A stretch of 40,321 nt of DNA from assembly GCA_026706425.1 (NCBI GenBank), contig JAPOYW010000705.1, positions 1-40,321 on the forward strand. The letters run 5' to 3'. The first letter of the stretch is position 1. Every line of letters starts with the position of its first letter. Of this stretch, positions 1 through 7,490 are shown in pieces. The notes under the pieces were generated by a model. It did not search any database and was not told the origin of the DNA. It saw nothing but the letters and a program-made list of their open reading frames with translations. This DNA is from Gammaproteobacteria bacterium. GTDB taxonomy: Bacteria; Pseudomonadota; Gammaproteobacteria; Pseudomonadales; Azotimanducaceae. Made by a program: the position numbers and the translations under genes.

Positions 1-176
1 AGCACAGCGGCGTGGCGCTCCTCGAAGGCGTCGGAGATGTACTTCAGGAAGATGAGGCCCAATACGACATGCTTGTACTCGGCAGCGTCCATCGAGCCGC
101 GAAGCGCGTCCGCCATCGACCAGAGTTCGGATTCGTCGATGCCGATGGGAGAATTGGTGCTTCCGTTGCCGGGCAT
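1..176 (-). CDS. hsdM: Type I restriction-modification DNA methylase subunit HsdM, N-terminal fragment (runs off the window)
   Basis: Reading the minus strand from an ATG at 176 gives 58 codons that continue past base 1. The peptide has the hallmark start of the HsdM N12 helical domain: ESELWSMADALRGSMDA, then EYKHVVLGLIFLKYISDAFE at about residues 38-57. HsdM is the N6-adenine methylase that, with HsdS, forms the sequence-specific methyltransferase core of a type I restriction system. The SAM-binding NPPF-type motif would lie outside the window, so catalytic competence cannot be judged. HsdS and HsdR should lie to the left on the same strand. Its first codons and leader are repeated, degraded, at 2447-2600. 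Confidence 0.88.
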   Translation of the reverse strand, partial: MPGNGSTNSPIGIDESELWSMADALRGSMDAAEYKHVVLGLIFLKYISDAFEERHAAV

Positions 177-511
177 GCGACGGCTGTCCGTCTGTGGCGT
201 TGGAAGCGATTCTAACAACGCGGTAGGTGATCGTCGCCTCGCAATAGCGGACGGGCCGCGTTGCGGCTGCGCAGCTCTCTGGCGGCTGAGAAGACCGCCC
301 GAGGCGGGCATGGCGCGAACGCCGTCATGGCCAGCATGTAGGCCGGTGCCACTCAGGCTTAGTCGCGTTGGCCTTCCCCCCTCTCGAACCGTTGGTGCGG
401 GGCAACGCGCCTACGCGGGTGCATGCACGGAGTACGTAGCGACGTTATGATCGTGAGCTGGTCAGTTCAACGCGAACCAGTGAAGCTGGTGCTTCGGTTC
501 GTCGGTCAATA
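177..511. other. Intergenic leader between hsdM and the small membrane protein
   Basis: This stretch of about 335 bases is the divergent leader of hsdM. No convincing protein is seen on either strand. Bases 177 to about 250 are similar to 2531-2600, so the untranslated leader of hsdM was duplicated along with its first codons. No clear sigma-70 promoter or hairpin terminator was found. Confidence 0.5.
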
Positions 512-808
512 GTGCTCTTGTCGCAAGCTCTCAACGCATTCGGGGTAGTCTTGGACATCGCGGGCTTCACCATCCTGTTCGCGCTGGCCCTCCCCGCAGT
601 CATGAGAAGGAACTTCGTCACTTCCGACCGGGTTGGCCTCGACGGCGTGGAACCGGATTTCAGCGCATTCGAGCAATTCGGGAGTCGCCTGGAAGCAAGG
701 CGACGCGAGGAGAAGCGGGGAAAACGGCAGACATTGTGGTATTGCACTGGGGGTCTGATGGTCCTAGTCGGATTCACGCTGCAACTCATCGCGTTGTTCG
801 TTTCATAG
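512..808 (+). CDS. Small two-helix membrane protein of unknown function
   Basis: The 98-residue product opens with a GTG codon. It has one hydrophobic helix at about residues 12-32 (VLDIAGFTILFALALPAV), a charged Arg/Glu-rich middle at about 57-71, and a second helix at about 77-97 (YCTGGLMVLVGFTLQLIALF). This pattern fits a hairpin with a cytoplasmic basic loop. I do not recognise the family. It lies upstream of the Mrr-like endonuclease on the same strand, separated by 182 bases that hold nothing obvious. Small membrane proteins are common in defence islands, but a role here is only inference. The start is uncertain because no strong ribosome binding site precedes it. Confidence 0.5.
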   Translation: MLLSQALNAFGVVLDIAGFTILFALALPAVMRRNFVTSDRVGLDGVEPDFSAFEQFGSRLEARRREEKRGKRQTLWYCTGGLMVLVGFTLQLIALFVS

Positions 809-990
809 CGAGGACAACCCGCGTCGAGGAGTTCGGTCGGTCGCCGTGCTTCCGCTCGCAGCGTGGTAGACCAAAGACAAAGAAGGTCGCGCGGGATGAC
901 CAGTTTGGCGTCCTGGATCCGCTACCGAGCGACCCCCAATGAAGCCTACAATCCTAGGACTAAGGCGATGATTGGTCGCGAGGTTAGCGG

Positions 991-2046
991 ATGAGCACAG
1001 GTTCGGAGTCTTCCAAGGTCTACCTTGTCAGGGGAGGTCGTAGAGGAGAAGACGAGGAATACGCGCTGCAGAACAACGTGGCGGTTGTCGGGTTTCACGA
1101 GGTGGGGTCACTCGAGGGGCTAGCAGATTATGACGCGATTTTGGAACTGGTTAGATCTGGCTACCCCGATGCCAAGAGCCGCCGGACGGGCAACTTCGCG
1201 CGCCAGCTCGCTAGCTTCGCGTTGTCGATTCAAATCGGGGACTTGATCGTCCTGCCGCAGAAGCGGACGTCGCAGATCGCGATCGGTCGCGTTACGGGGC
1301 CGTATCGCTATCAGAACGTGGGCGGAAGCCTTCGGCACACACGGCCTCTTCAGTGGTTGCAGACGGATATTCCGAGGACGAGATTCCGCCAGGACCTGCT
1401 GTATTCCTTCGGGGCGTTCATGACTGTGTGCAACATCTCTCGCAACGACGCCGTTGGCCGGGTCCAAGCGGTGCTTAGAGGGGAGCCGGACCCAGGGATG
1501 AAATTGTCAACCGGGGCGGAGTCTCAGTCGCAGCGAGAGGAAGAGACCGATGGGGAGGCCGACTTTCGCGAGCTGGCGCATGATCAGATCGTCCACGAGA
1601 TTCAGACCCGGTTTTCGGGGCACGCGCTCACGGGCCTAGTCGAGGCAGTGCTCAGCGCAGAAGGGTGGACCACAACCCAGTCCCCTCCCGGTCCAGACGG
1701 TGGTGTCGACATACTGGCCGGCCGAGGACCGCTCGGGTTGGATCCTCCGAGGCTCTGCGTGCAGGTTAAGTCTCAGACAAGCCCGACGGACGTAACCGTC
1801 TATCGCGGGCTGCAGGGGACCATGCAGTCATTCAAGGCCGAGCAAGGGCTTCTGGTGTGTTGGGGCGGGTTCAACAGGGCAGTCCTACAGGAGTCAAGGC
1901 AGAGTCACTTCACGGTGCGCCTCTGGGGCAGCGGTGATCTCGTCGCGGCAGTCTACCGAACGTATGAGTCGCTCCCGGCGGAGATCCAAGCGGAACTGCC
2001 ATTGGAACGGGTATGGATGAAGGTGCCCGAGGAATCCGATGGATGA
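991..2046 (+). CDS. Mrr-family restriction endonuclease
   Basis: The 351-residue protein has two parts. Residues 1 to about 150 resemble the N-terminal module of Mrr-like restriction proteins (VYLVRGGRRGEDEEYAL, then a PUA/EVE-like core with GDLIVLPQK and IAIGRVTGPY), possibly a modified-base reader. Residues from about 190 form a PD-(D/E)xK nuclease of the Mrr_cat type: D240 in GGVDILAG and Q258-V-K260 in VQVKSQ are the expected catalytic residues, and a QG-rich helix follows. A polar linker (about 165-190) joins them. Such enzymes cut foreign, often modified DNA. It stands alone, flanked by an hsdM 5' end and a scar of other defence genes. The active-site motif is complete, so it may be functional. 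Confidence 0.85.
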   Translation: MSTGSESSKVYLVRGGRRGEDEEYALQNNVAVVGFHEVGSLEGLADYDAILELVRSGYPDAKSRRTGNFARQLASFALSIQIGDLIVLPQKRTSQIAIGRVTGPYRYQNVGGSLRHTRPLQWLQTDIPRTRFRQDLLYSFGAFMTVCNISRNDAVGRVQAVLRGEPDPGMKLSTGAESQSQREEETDGEADFRELAHDQIVHEIQTRFSGHALTGLVEAVLSAEGWTTTQSPPGPDGGVDILAGRGPLGLDPPRLCVQVKSQTSPTDVTVYRGLQGTMQSFKAEQGLLVCWGGFNRAVLQESRQSHFTVRLWGSGDLVAAVYRTYESLPAEIQAELPLERVWMKVPEESDG

Positions 2047-2198
2047 CGCGCCCTCTTGGCGGAGCAGTCGCTAAGACGCTGGACGGCGCGCAACATAGTC
2101 TCGATTGCCATGACGAGTTGCCTCATCGTTTCTTCGCCAACACGGTTCTTGGTGTCCGCCGGCCGTCCACAGTTGGGGAGGTCGTCCACTGCTCCCTG

Positions 2199-2446
2199 CT
2201 AGCCCTGAGGTTTCGGTGGGCAGATGTCCGGCCGTCGGACTAGACCGGCATGCGGAACATCGTGCGGGGCATCAGATCTCCGAAATCGCTCACTGGCCAT
2301 CGCCCCGAACATGCGGAAGAGGTCAAGCAGGTTCGACTTGCCAGCCCCGTTGGGTCCAATGAGGACGTTCAGCGATCCGAGTTCGAACCGTTCGAGCGAA
2401 GTGATCGACTTGAAGCCTCGGCCGGTCAGACGGCTGACGCTAACAA
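2199..2446 (-). pseudogene. Remnant of an AAA (AAA_21-type) ATPase N-terminus
   Basis: The minus strand encodes a short peptide starting near 2446 with SVSRLTGRGFKSITSLERF, then LNVLIGPNGAGKSNLLDLF. This is the first beta strands plus an intact Walker A motif (GPNGAGKS) of the RecF/SMC-like ATPases common in defence loci. Similarity fades after about 60 residues and the frame closes at 2199-2201, so the remaining several hundred residues, with Walker B and the signature motif, are absent. It is joined directly to a truncated hsdM start on the same strand, which points to a deletion or recombination scar. Confidence 0.75.
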
Positions 2447-2530
2447 CCAGAGTTCGGATTCGTCGATGCCGATGGGAGGATTGGTGGCGTAGGTCGTCGC
2501 GGTGGCGCGTTGCGGTCGTCCGCCGGGCAT
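2447..2530 (-). pseudogene. hsdM: Truncated second copy of the hsdM 5' end
   Basis: An ATG at 2530 on the minus strand opens a frame reading MPGG...NPPIGIDESELW. It matches the hsdM start at 176 (MPGN...NSPIGIDESELW) but has about 15-18 extra bases in the middle. Homology stops immediately after the ELW codons, where the sequence switches to the ATPase remnant and soon ends in a stop. The DNA similarity continues upstream of the ATG to about 2600, matching the leader of the copy at 176. This is a repeat of roughly 130-150 bases in direct orientation, about 2.3 kb apart. Confidence 0.8.
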
Positions 2531-2720
2531 GGCGACGGCTGTCCGTCGGTGGCGTCGGGCAGCGACTCTACCAACGCGGCGGAGGGTCGTCGCCTCGCGT
2601 TTTCCCACGATGTCTCACGGCACAAGTCGGCAATGTCTGCCAGCGCCGTAGGGCTTTCTCCGGCATACGGCGCCACATCCAGTGTGCACGGTGGTATGTT
2701 TCGACCGCCGGAGACAAACG

Positions 2721-3182
2721 ATGAAAGCCACGGTGATCGACACGCTGCGATTCGCCAACCGCCTCAAGGAAGCAGGCTTCGCGCCTGGGCAGGCGGAAGC
2801 CATGTCCCGCGCCTTCAACGACGAATTTGCCCAGGGAATGGCGACCAAGCAGGATCTCGGCAACGCCGTAACCGAACTGAAGGGCCAAATCGCCACGGAA
2901 GTCGCCAGGGTGGATGCCAAGGTGGATGCGATGGACGCCAAGTTCGAGGGCTCCTTTCGAGCCGTGAACTCGAGATTCGATGCGATGGAAGTCCGGTTCG
3001 ACGCAATGGACGAGAAGTTCGGTGCCCTATCCGCGCAGTTCGCTGCCCAGAGCCGCTACGTCTTCCTCGTCTTGGCGCTAGTCGCCGGGTTGGGACTCTA
3101 CAACGCAGTGGCGCCACATTTTGCCGCAACCACCGCAACCGGGCCCGTGGGCAAGCAGCCGGCAACGAACGCTCCCGCCTAG
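2721..3182 (+). CDS. DUF1640-type coiled-coil membrane protein (copy 1)
   Basis: The 153-residue protein begins at ATG 2721 (MKATVIDTLRFANRLKEAGF), preceded by GGAGA. A conserved N-terminal helix is followed by a coiled coil of seven-residue repeats (DAMDAKFEG, SRFDAMEVR, FDAMDEKFG; about residues 66-105), then one hydrophobic helix (about 110-130, YVFLVLALVAGLGLYNAV) and a short tail. This is the DUF1640 (CCDC90/MCUR1-like) architecture: a membrane-anchored coiled coil. The bacterial role is not established. A paralogue with the same first 20 residues lies at 20193. It sits just downstream of the hsdM/ATPase scar, and similar genes are often found near defence genes and in many copies per genome. 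Confidence 0.85.
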   Translation: MKATVIDTLRFANRLKEAGFAPGQAEAMSRAFNDEFAQGMATKQDLGNAVTELKGQIATEVARVDAKVDAMDAKFEGSFRAVNSRFDAMEVRFDAMDEKFGALSAQFAAQSRYVFLVLALVAGLGLYNAVAPHFAATTATGPVGKQPATNAPA

Positions 3183-3239
3183 GCAAGCCAAGGTTCGCAT
3201 CGGGCGGATCGTCCGAGTTCCGGAGCGTGATGGCGGGGC

Positions 3240-4322
3240 TCAGGCGAAGTTCTCGTCCGTCGCCGGCTGTCCACCACGCAGGCGTGCCCAGAAGTCGGCC
3301 TCGGCGGCACTCCGCTGTGCAGCCCGGAGCAGCGTCTGCGGCGAGATCGTGGTTGCAGCAAGGCGCCGGTCGAAGTCTTCGGACAAAGGAACGCCCCGCA
3401 ATCGCAACGTCTCCGTCGCCGCGTAGGCGAGCGCTTCACGGCGTGCCGTTTCCTGACCTTGCTCCAAGCCGCGCGCGAATCCTGTCCTATGGCCAACGTC
3501 GTGCGAGCGGCGCATGTAGCCTGCGATCTGTACGTCGTCCATCGGCCCGGTGCCGTCGCGGTCGCCGAGAGTCCGACCGACCCGCACCAGGCACTCGATG
3601 GTAGACGACGATACGGGCGCCTCGTTCAACGCGGCGTGAATCTCGAGCGCCCCCCAAGTGGGCAGGGCCACGCTCTCGGCACTCATCCGATAGTCGCCCC
3701 GGTCGAGAACGTAGATCGTGAGCCCGGGGACCACCCGGCGCGGGCGGCTCGGCGTCGGCTCGTCGGGCGTCTCCACCCAGACCTCGCGGAAACCCCAGCG
3801 AGCGTAGACCCCAAGCTTGTGGCGACGCACGTCCGTCGTGTTGTCGACTTCGAGAACCACGTCCGGTCGCGGATCCCGGCCGATGACCGTCCTGCGCCCG
3901 CTCGGTATCCACACGCCGGGGCGCAAGTAAACCGATTGATCCGGGTGCATCCCTTCAGCCGTTTGCCCGGCCCCGTCCACGGTGACCATCTTCAAGGCAC
4001 CGCAACACAGGATCGGCGAGCCACGCTCCATCTCGACCCGCGTGAGAAGGCCCGGCAACCGGCCGCCCGGGATTTCGTGCACCGGCGAGCCATCGCGGCA
4101 GATCAACGCGGTACCGCGCTCTCGGCTCCAGTACTCGTCGCCGCCCTCGTAGTTGTCGAATTGCTCGAGCGTCATCGGGATGGGGACGCAGCCCGGGTAG
4201 TCCGGGTCTTCCGGGCCGTCGTAGTCCTCGACGAATTCCCGCAGACGATCCTCGTCGAACCGACCTTCCGCAGTCTCGTAGCTGGGTCGGCCCGGTGCAA
4301 CCGACAATGCAGTTTTCGCCAT
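3240..4322 (-). CDS. Uma2 family (DUF820) putative endonuclease
   Basis: The 360-residue protein starts at ATG 4322, where AAGGAG sits about 8 bases upstream. Longer upstream starts lack this site. The PD-(D/E)xK fold of Uma2 proteins is recognisable: RPDVVLEVDNTTDVRRHK supplies D, E and K, followed by LGVYARWGFREVWVE, the typical helix and strand. A C-terminal part of about 110 residues (RTGFARGLEQGQETARREA) resembles the helical tails of Rpn/Uma2-type proteins. The family is predicted to be nucleases but is largely uncharacterised and highly expanded in some genomes. A possible sigma-70 promoter lies at 4370-4399. Confidence 0.82.
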   Translation of the reverse strand: MAKTALSVAPGRPSYETAEGRFDEDRLREFVEDYDGPEDPDYPGCVPIPMTLEQFDNYEGGDEYWSRERGTALICRDGSPVHEIPGGRLPGLLTRVEMERGSPILCCGALKMVTVDGAGQTAEGMHPDQSVYLRPGVWIPSGRRTVIGRDPRPDVVLEVDNTTDVRRHKLGVYARWGFREVWVETPDEPTPSRPRRVVPGLTIYVLDRGDYRMSAESVALPTWGALEIHAALNEAPVSSSTIECLVRVGRTLGDRDGTGPMDDVQIAGYMRRSHDVGHRTGFARGLEQGQETARREALAYAATETLRLRGVPLSEDFDRRLAATTISPQTLLRAAQRSAAEADFWARLRGGQPATDENFA

Positions 4323-4369
4323 GTCCAACTCCTTTGGGATTGCCCCAGGGACAGGTGCGACGCAAAAAA

Positions 4370-4399
4370 AGTATAGCGGAGTCAGTAGTTTAAGCGTAA
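4370..4399 (-). promoter_or_regulatory. Possible sigma-70 promoter of the Uma2 gene
   Basis: Read on the minus strand, TTACGC (4399-4394) is followed after 18 bases by TATACT (4375-4370), a near-consensus -10, then a T-run. It lies about 50 bases upstream of the chosen start at 4322. The surrounding DNA is unusually AT-rich for this window. This is a pattern match only. Confidence 0.45.
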
Positions 4400-4611
4400 C
4401 GCACACGACTGTACGCCGACATGTCGCCAAGCCGCTGATCTCGCTGGCAATACCGATCACGCTCGAATGCGCGCTTGGAGGGTGCGTGAACGTCCTCCTC
4501 CGCATTTCGGCGTTGTCACAAGGTCAACGCCGGGCAGAAGGTCGGCGTACCTCGCACGTAGCGTTCTTGAGGAGGCACCTTCTGTGCAGTTGAAGAAAGC
4601 CGGGCGAACGG

Positions 4612-4699
4612 CGTAGGGGCGAGGCTTGTCCTCGCCCGTGTGCGCCCCAACACGGGCTTCGGTCCGTCGACGCGGGCGACCACAAGGGTCGCCCCTACG
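4612..4699. repeat. REP-like imperfect inverted repeat with an internal hairpin
   Basis: The left arm CGTAGGGGCGAGGCTTGTCC (4612-4631) continues to CTCGCCCG. The right arm (4670-4699) reads, in reverse complement, CGTAGGGGCGACCCTTGTGG followed by TCGCCCGCG. Between them GCCCGTGT and ACACGGGC form a second stem around GCGCCCCA. The right arm matches the element at 7739-7764. This looks like a dispersed palindromic repeat (REP/BIME-like) just downstream of the sulfatase stop, where it may also help end transcription or stabilise mRNA. Confidence 0.7.
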
Positions 4700-4723
4700 G
4701 CGTGGGTTTGAGGCGGAGTCTCG

Positions 4724-6223
4724 CTAGTCCTTCACGGTACCCCGGACCGCTCCCTTGAGCCGGTCCGCCTCGAAAAGCAGATCGTCCCCGAACCGCTTCC
4801 TGCCTTGGGCGGCCGGGCCGACCACGTCGATCTGACCCCGGCCGATCACCGCCTCGCGCGAACCGTCGCGCGCCGGGTCGGCGAACCGTGCGAAGAACGC
4901 ATCGAGCTTGGCCTGCAGAGCCTTGTGCGTCTGCCTGTGTTCGTCCCGATCGATGAGGTTGTATTCCTCGTCCGGATCGTTGGCGAGATCGTAGAGTTCG
5001 TGGCCGCCGTAGGGATAGCGATGCACGTATTTCCAGTCGGCCGTGCGGACCATGCGCGTCGGGCCGTATTCGTCGAACACCACGACGTAGTCGTCGCCGT
5101 CCAACTCCCTGCCTTCGAGCGCACCCCGGAAGCTCAGTCCCGGCAACGAGTCCGCTTCCGGATTCTCGACGCCGACATACTCGAGCAACGTCGGCATCAG
5201 GTCGTAGTGGCTGTGGAGCGTGGCGACGACCTGGCCCTCGGGAATGTGTCCCGGTCGAGACATCAGCATCGGGACTTTGACCGACGTATCGAACATGTTC
5301 GGCGGAAACGTTCCGTTGCCCTTGCCGTAGATACCGTGGTGCCCCATGTTCATGCCGTTGTCGCTGGAAAACACCACGAGCGTGTTCTCGCGTTCCCCGT
5401 TCCGCTCGAGCCAGTCGAGCAGGCGTCCCACATTCTCGTCCATTTTCGTGAGCGCCGAGAAGTAGCCGCTTAGGGCCTCTTTCCTACCCTGGGCCGTGAA
5501 GCCGAGCGAACCGGACGACCCCTCCTTGGCCAACTGATGCGGGTGCATGGGAAGGTCCGGCGTGGACGCGAACGGGCAGTTCCGATAATAGTCGTCCCAC
5601 AACTCGGCCGGGTGATGTTCTCGCTGCCAGGGCGCATGCGGCGCCGTGAAGTGGACGTTCAGGCAAAACGGCCGTCCGGTGTCCTTGTGCTGCTCCAGAA
5701 ACCGCAACGCATTGTCCGTAAACAGATCGCTCGCGTATTGGTTCGTCTCGTAGGCAGCGCCATCGCGAATCATCGACGGCGCGAAGTACGCGCCGGCACC
5801 GTAGGCATGCACGTCCCAGAACTCGAAGCTTTTCTGCGGCTTTTCGGAAAAGCCCATGTGCCACTTGCCGCTCAAGGCGCACGTGTAGCCGGCCGCGGCC
5901 AGGAAATCGGTGTAGGCCGGGATGCCCGCAAGGTATTCGATCGCCTCGTCCCCCGGCTTCCCGCCCGCACCGAAGGCCAGGTTCGTGTTCCCTGCGCTCA
6001 GGAAGTCATGGATACCGTGCTGCGATGGGATCCGTCCGGTCAGGATCGAGGCCCGTGCGGGCGAGCAGACCGGCGAGGTGCAGAAGAAACTGGTGAAACG
6101 CAATCCGCTCCCTGCCAGCCGGTCGAGATTCGGCGTGCGGATCTCCTCATTGCCGGCGCATCCCATGGCCCAATAGCCTTGGTCGTCGGTCAGGATAAAC
6201 AGAATGTTCGGTGTATCGGTCAT
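4724..6223 (-). CDS. Sulfatase (alkaline phosphatase superfamily, type I formylglycine-dependent)
   Basis: The 499-residue protein opens with the sulfatase start NILFILTDDQGYWAMGC, which carries metal-binding D13-D14. The C-x-P-x-R signature C53-S-P-A-R57, followed by ASILTGR, gives the cysteine converted to formylglycine in type I sulfatases. Further family blocks are SGKWHMGF, HFTAPHAPW, VVFSSDNGMNMGHHG (second metal site) and WKYVHRYPYGGHELYDLANDPDEEYNL near the C-terminus. It hydrolyses sulfate esters, perhaps from sulfated polysaccharides. No signal peptide is evident, so a cytoplasmic location is suggested. The next gene upstream on this strand is a VOC protein, 42 bases away. No sulfatase-maturing enzyme is in the window. 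The precise substrate cannot be told. Confidence 0.93.
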   Translation of the reverse strand: MTDTPNILFILTDDQGYWAMGCAGNEEIRTPNLDRLAGSGLRFTSFFCTSPVCSPARASILTGRIPSQHGIHDFLSAGNTNLAFGAGGKPGDEAIEYLAGIPAYTDFLAAAGYTCALSGKWHMGFSEKPQKSFEFWDVHAYGAGAYFAPSMIRDGAAYETNQYASDLFTDNALRFLEQHKDTGRPFCLNVHFTAPHAPWQREHHPAELWDDYYRNCPFASTPDLPMHPHQLAKEGSSGSLGFTAQGRKEALSGYFSALTKMDENVGRLLDWLERNGERENTLVVFSSDNGMNMGHHGIYGKGNGTFPPNMFDTSVKVPMLMSRPGHIPEGQVVATLHSHYDLMPTLLEYVGVENPEADSLPGLSFRGALEGRELDGDDYVVVFDEYGPTRMVRTADWKYVHRYPYGGHELYDLANDPDEEYNLIDRDEHRQTHKALQAKLDAFFARFADPARDGSREAVIGRGQIDVVGPAAQGRKRFGDDLLFEADRLKGAVRGTVKD

Positions 6224-6265
6224 GCTGCCTGGTCCACGTTGCCGGCTAAGTTTGCGTGACGGCGG

Positions 6266-6661
6266 TTAGCCTTGAGGCTTCTCCTCCGCGATCTGGATCA
6301 AGTTGCCGCACGTATCGTCGAAAACGGCGGTAATCACAGTCCCGAGGTCTGTTGGCGGCTGTACGAATCGAACACCTTTGGCAACGAGTCGCTCGTGTTC
6401 GGCTTCAACGTCGTCCACGGCGAACGAGGTACTGGGGATACCGTCCTTCACGAGCGCAGTCGTGTACGGACGGACCGCCGGATGTTCGTCGGGCTCGAGC
6501 ACCAACTCCATCCCCTCTGGCGCTTCCTCGGATACAACAGTGATCCAAGCATGACGTCCTAGGGGAATGTTGTGCTTCAGCTTGAAGCCCAGCGTCTCCG
6601 TGTAGAAGCGAAGCGCCTTCTGTTGGTCGTCTACAAAGACGCTGGCCAGGTGAATCCTCAT
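6266..6661 (-). CDS. VOC family protein (glyoxalase/bleomycin resistance/dioxygenase fold)
   Basis: The 131-residue protein starts at ATG 6661, with TAGGAG eight bases upstream. Upstream extension would add basic low-quality sequence. It has the two beta-alpha-beta-beta-beta units of the vicinal oxygen chelate fold: LASVFVDDQQKALRFYTETLGF at the start, ELVLEPDEHP mid-way, SFAVDDVEAEHERLVAKGV, then AVFDDTCGNLIQIAEE. Single-domain members act as homodimers on diverse substrates. The reaction cannot be assigned. It shares strand and close spacing with the sulfatase, so co-transcription is possible. Confidence 0.88.
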   Translation of the reverse strand: MRIHLASVFVDDQQKALRFYTETLGFKLKHNIPLGRHAWITVVSEEAPEGMELVLEPDEHPAVRPYTTALVKDGIPSTSFAVDDVEAEHERLVAKGVRFVQPPTDLGTVITAVFDDTCGNLIQIAEEKPQG

Positions 6662-6928
6662 CTTCAGTCTCCTAGCGTGGAACAAACGGCAAAGGAAGCG
6701 GAGCGACCGGCTGCCGGACTGTACCATGCGAGCGCCCCATGGCCGGTATGGTGTTCCTCGGGCGTGTGCGTCATCCATCCCCGTCAACGCCAGCCTTGCC
6801 GCCACGCCTGGTATTCGGCTGGCCGCAGGCGGTAGCGCGCGATGTTGCCTTCGTGGAGGCTCGTCAGCACGGCGAGGGAAGCCCTGCTCCAGATCATCTC
6901 CTGAAGTGACGTAACGGAGTACCCCGCC

Positions 6929-7209
6929 TCACATGGCAAGCTGCGCGTGGGTGCCGATGCGGATCAACTCTACGACGTCGGGACCTCGCTTGCGGTAGGC
7001 AAGGACCGGTCGGGCCGCAGATGACAGTCACGACAATCGTTGTACTGTCCCTTCATCGGATGGTCCACGTAACGGGAAGGCAGCCGTACATCGGGCGCGA
7101 GAAGCTCAAGCGCTTCAAGCAAGGTGGCGTCGAGATGCCCACCATGCTCGCCCCGTTTGACTCTCTTGAAATCGCGCCGAAACTGCGCGGTCCGCTTGAC
7201 CGTGCGCAC
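6929..7209 (-). pseudogene. yafQ: YafQ-family mRNA interferase toxin, frameshifted
   Basis: The frame from ATG 7209 gives RTVKRTAQFRRDFKRVKRG, typical of the YafQ/RelE fold, and DHPMKGQYNDCRDCHLRPD, which contains the conserved histidine region. After HLRPD the frame switches. Reading on in the neighbouring frame restores the family C-terminus: PVLAYRKRGPDVVELIRIG, then THAQLAM and a stop at 6929. One missing C near 7003-7010 explains the shift. As sequenced, translation would instead run into about 10 unrelated residues and stop at 6970, losing the C-terminal catalytic histidine (the H of GTH). The toxin is therefore probably dead, unless this is a sequencing error. The antitoxin gene is 23 bases upstream. 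Confidence 0.85.
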
Positions 7210-7232
7210 GAAGGGAAACCGCGCTGCGGTCC

Positions 7233-7490
7233 TCAGTCGTCCCGGTCAAGTTCGGCGAGCGCTTCGGCAGGCGTCCCGAGTTCGGCAACATCACCGCGCC
7301 GCGCAGCCTCGATGGCCTCGACAGTGGTGGCATTGGGGACCAACGCCCCGAAGTCGGGCCCGCAACCCGCCGCCGCCTGCTCAAGAACGATGCGCACGGT
7401 CTCGTCGATAGTGAGGCCCTGCTCCGCGAGTTGGCGCGCAGCCTCGTCCCTGACTTGATGTTCGACGGCCACGCGCACAGTAACCTTCAT
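7233..7490 (-). CDS. RelB/DinJ-family antitoxin
   Basis: The 85-residue protein begins at ATG 7490 (MKVTVRVAVEHQVRDEAARQ). An N-terminal ribbon-helix-helix unit with the motif QGLTIDETVRIVLEQAA is followed by a C-terminal toxin-binding part (NATTVEAIEAARRGD, LGTPAEALAELDRD) typical of DinJ partners of YafQ. It would bind its own promoter and neutralise the toxin encoded just downstream. Gene order (antitoxin first, 23-base gap) is standard for type II systems. The antitoxin frame is intact while the toxin is frameshifted. Confidence 0.88.
   Translation of the reverse strand: MKVTVRVAVEHQVRDEAARQLAEQGLTIDETVRIVLEQAAAGCGPDFGALVPNATTVEAIEAARRGDVAELGTPAEALAELDRDD

Larger units (their letters stand above)
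4323..4723. other. Intergenic region between the Uma2 and sulfatase genes
   Basis: About 400 bases without a credible gene. It contains the possible Uma2 promoter (4370-4399) and the palindromic repeat element at 4612-4699. Nothing else was recognised. Confidence 0.6.

Noticed and set aside
1953..2189. Short minus-strand frame at the end of the Mrr gene
   Set aside because: It overlaps the Mrr-like 3' end, has no family resemblance and no start signal.
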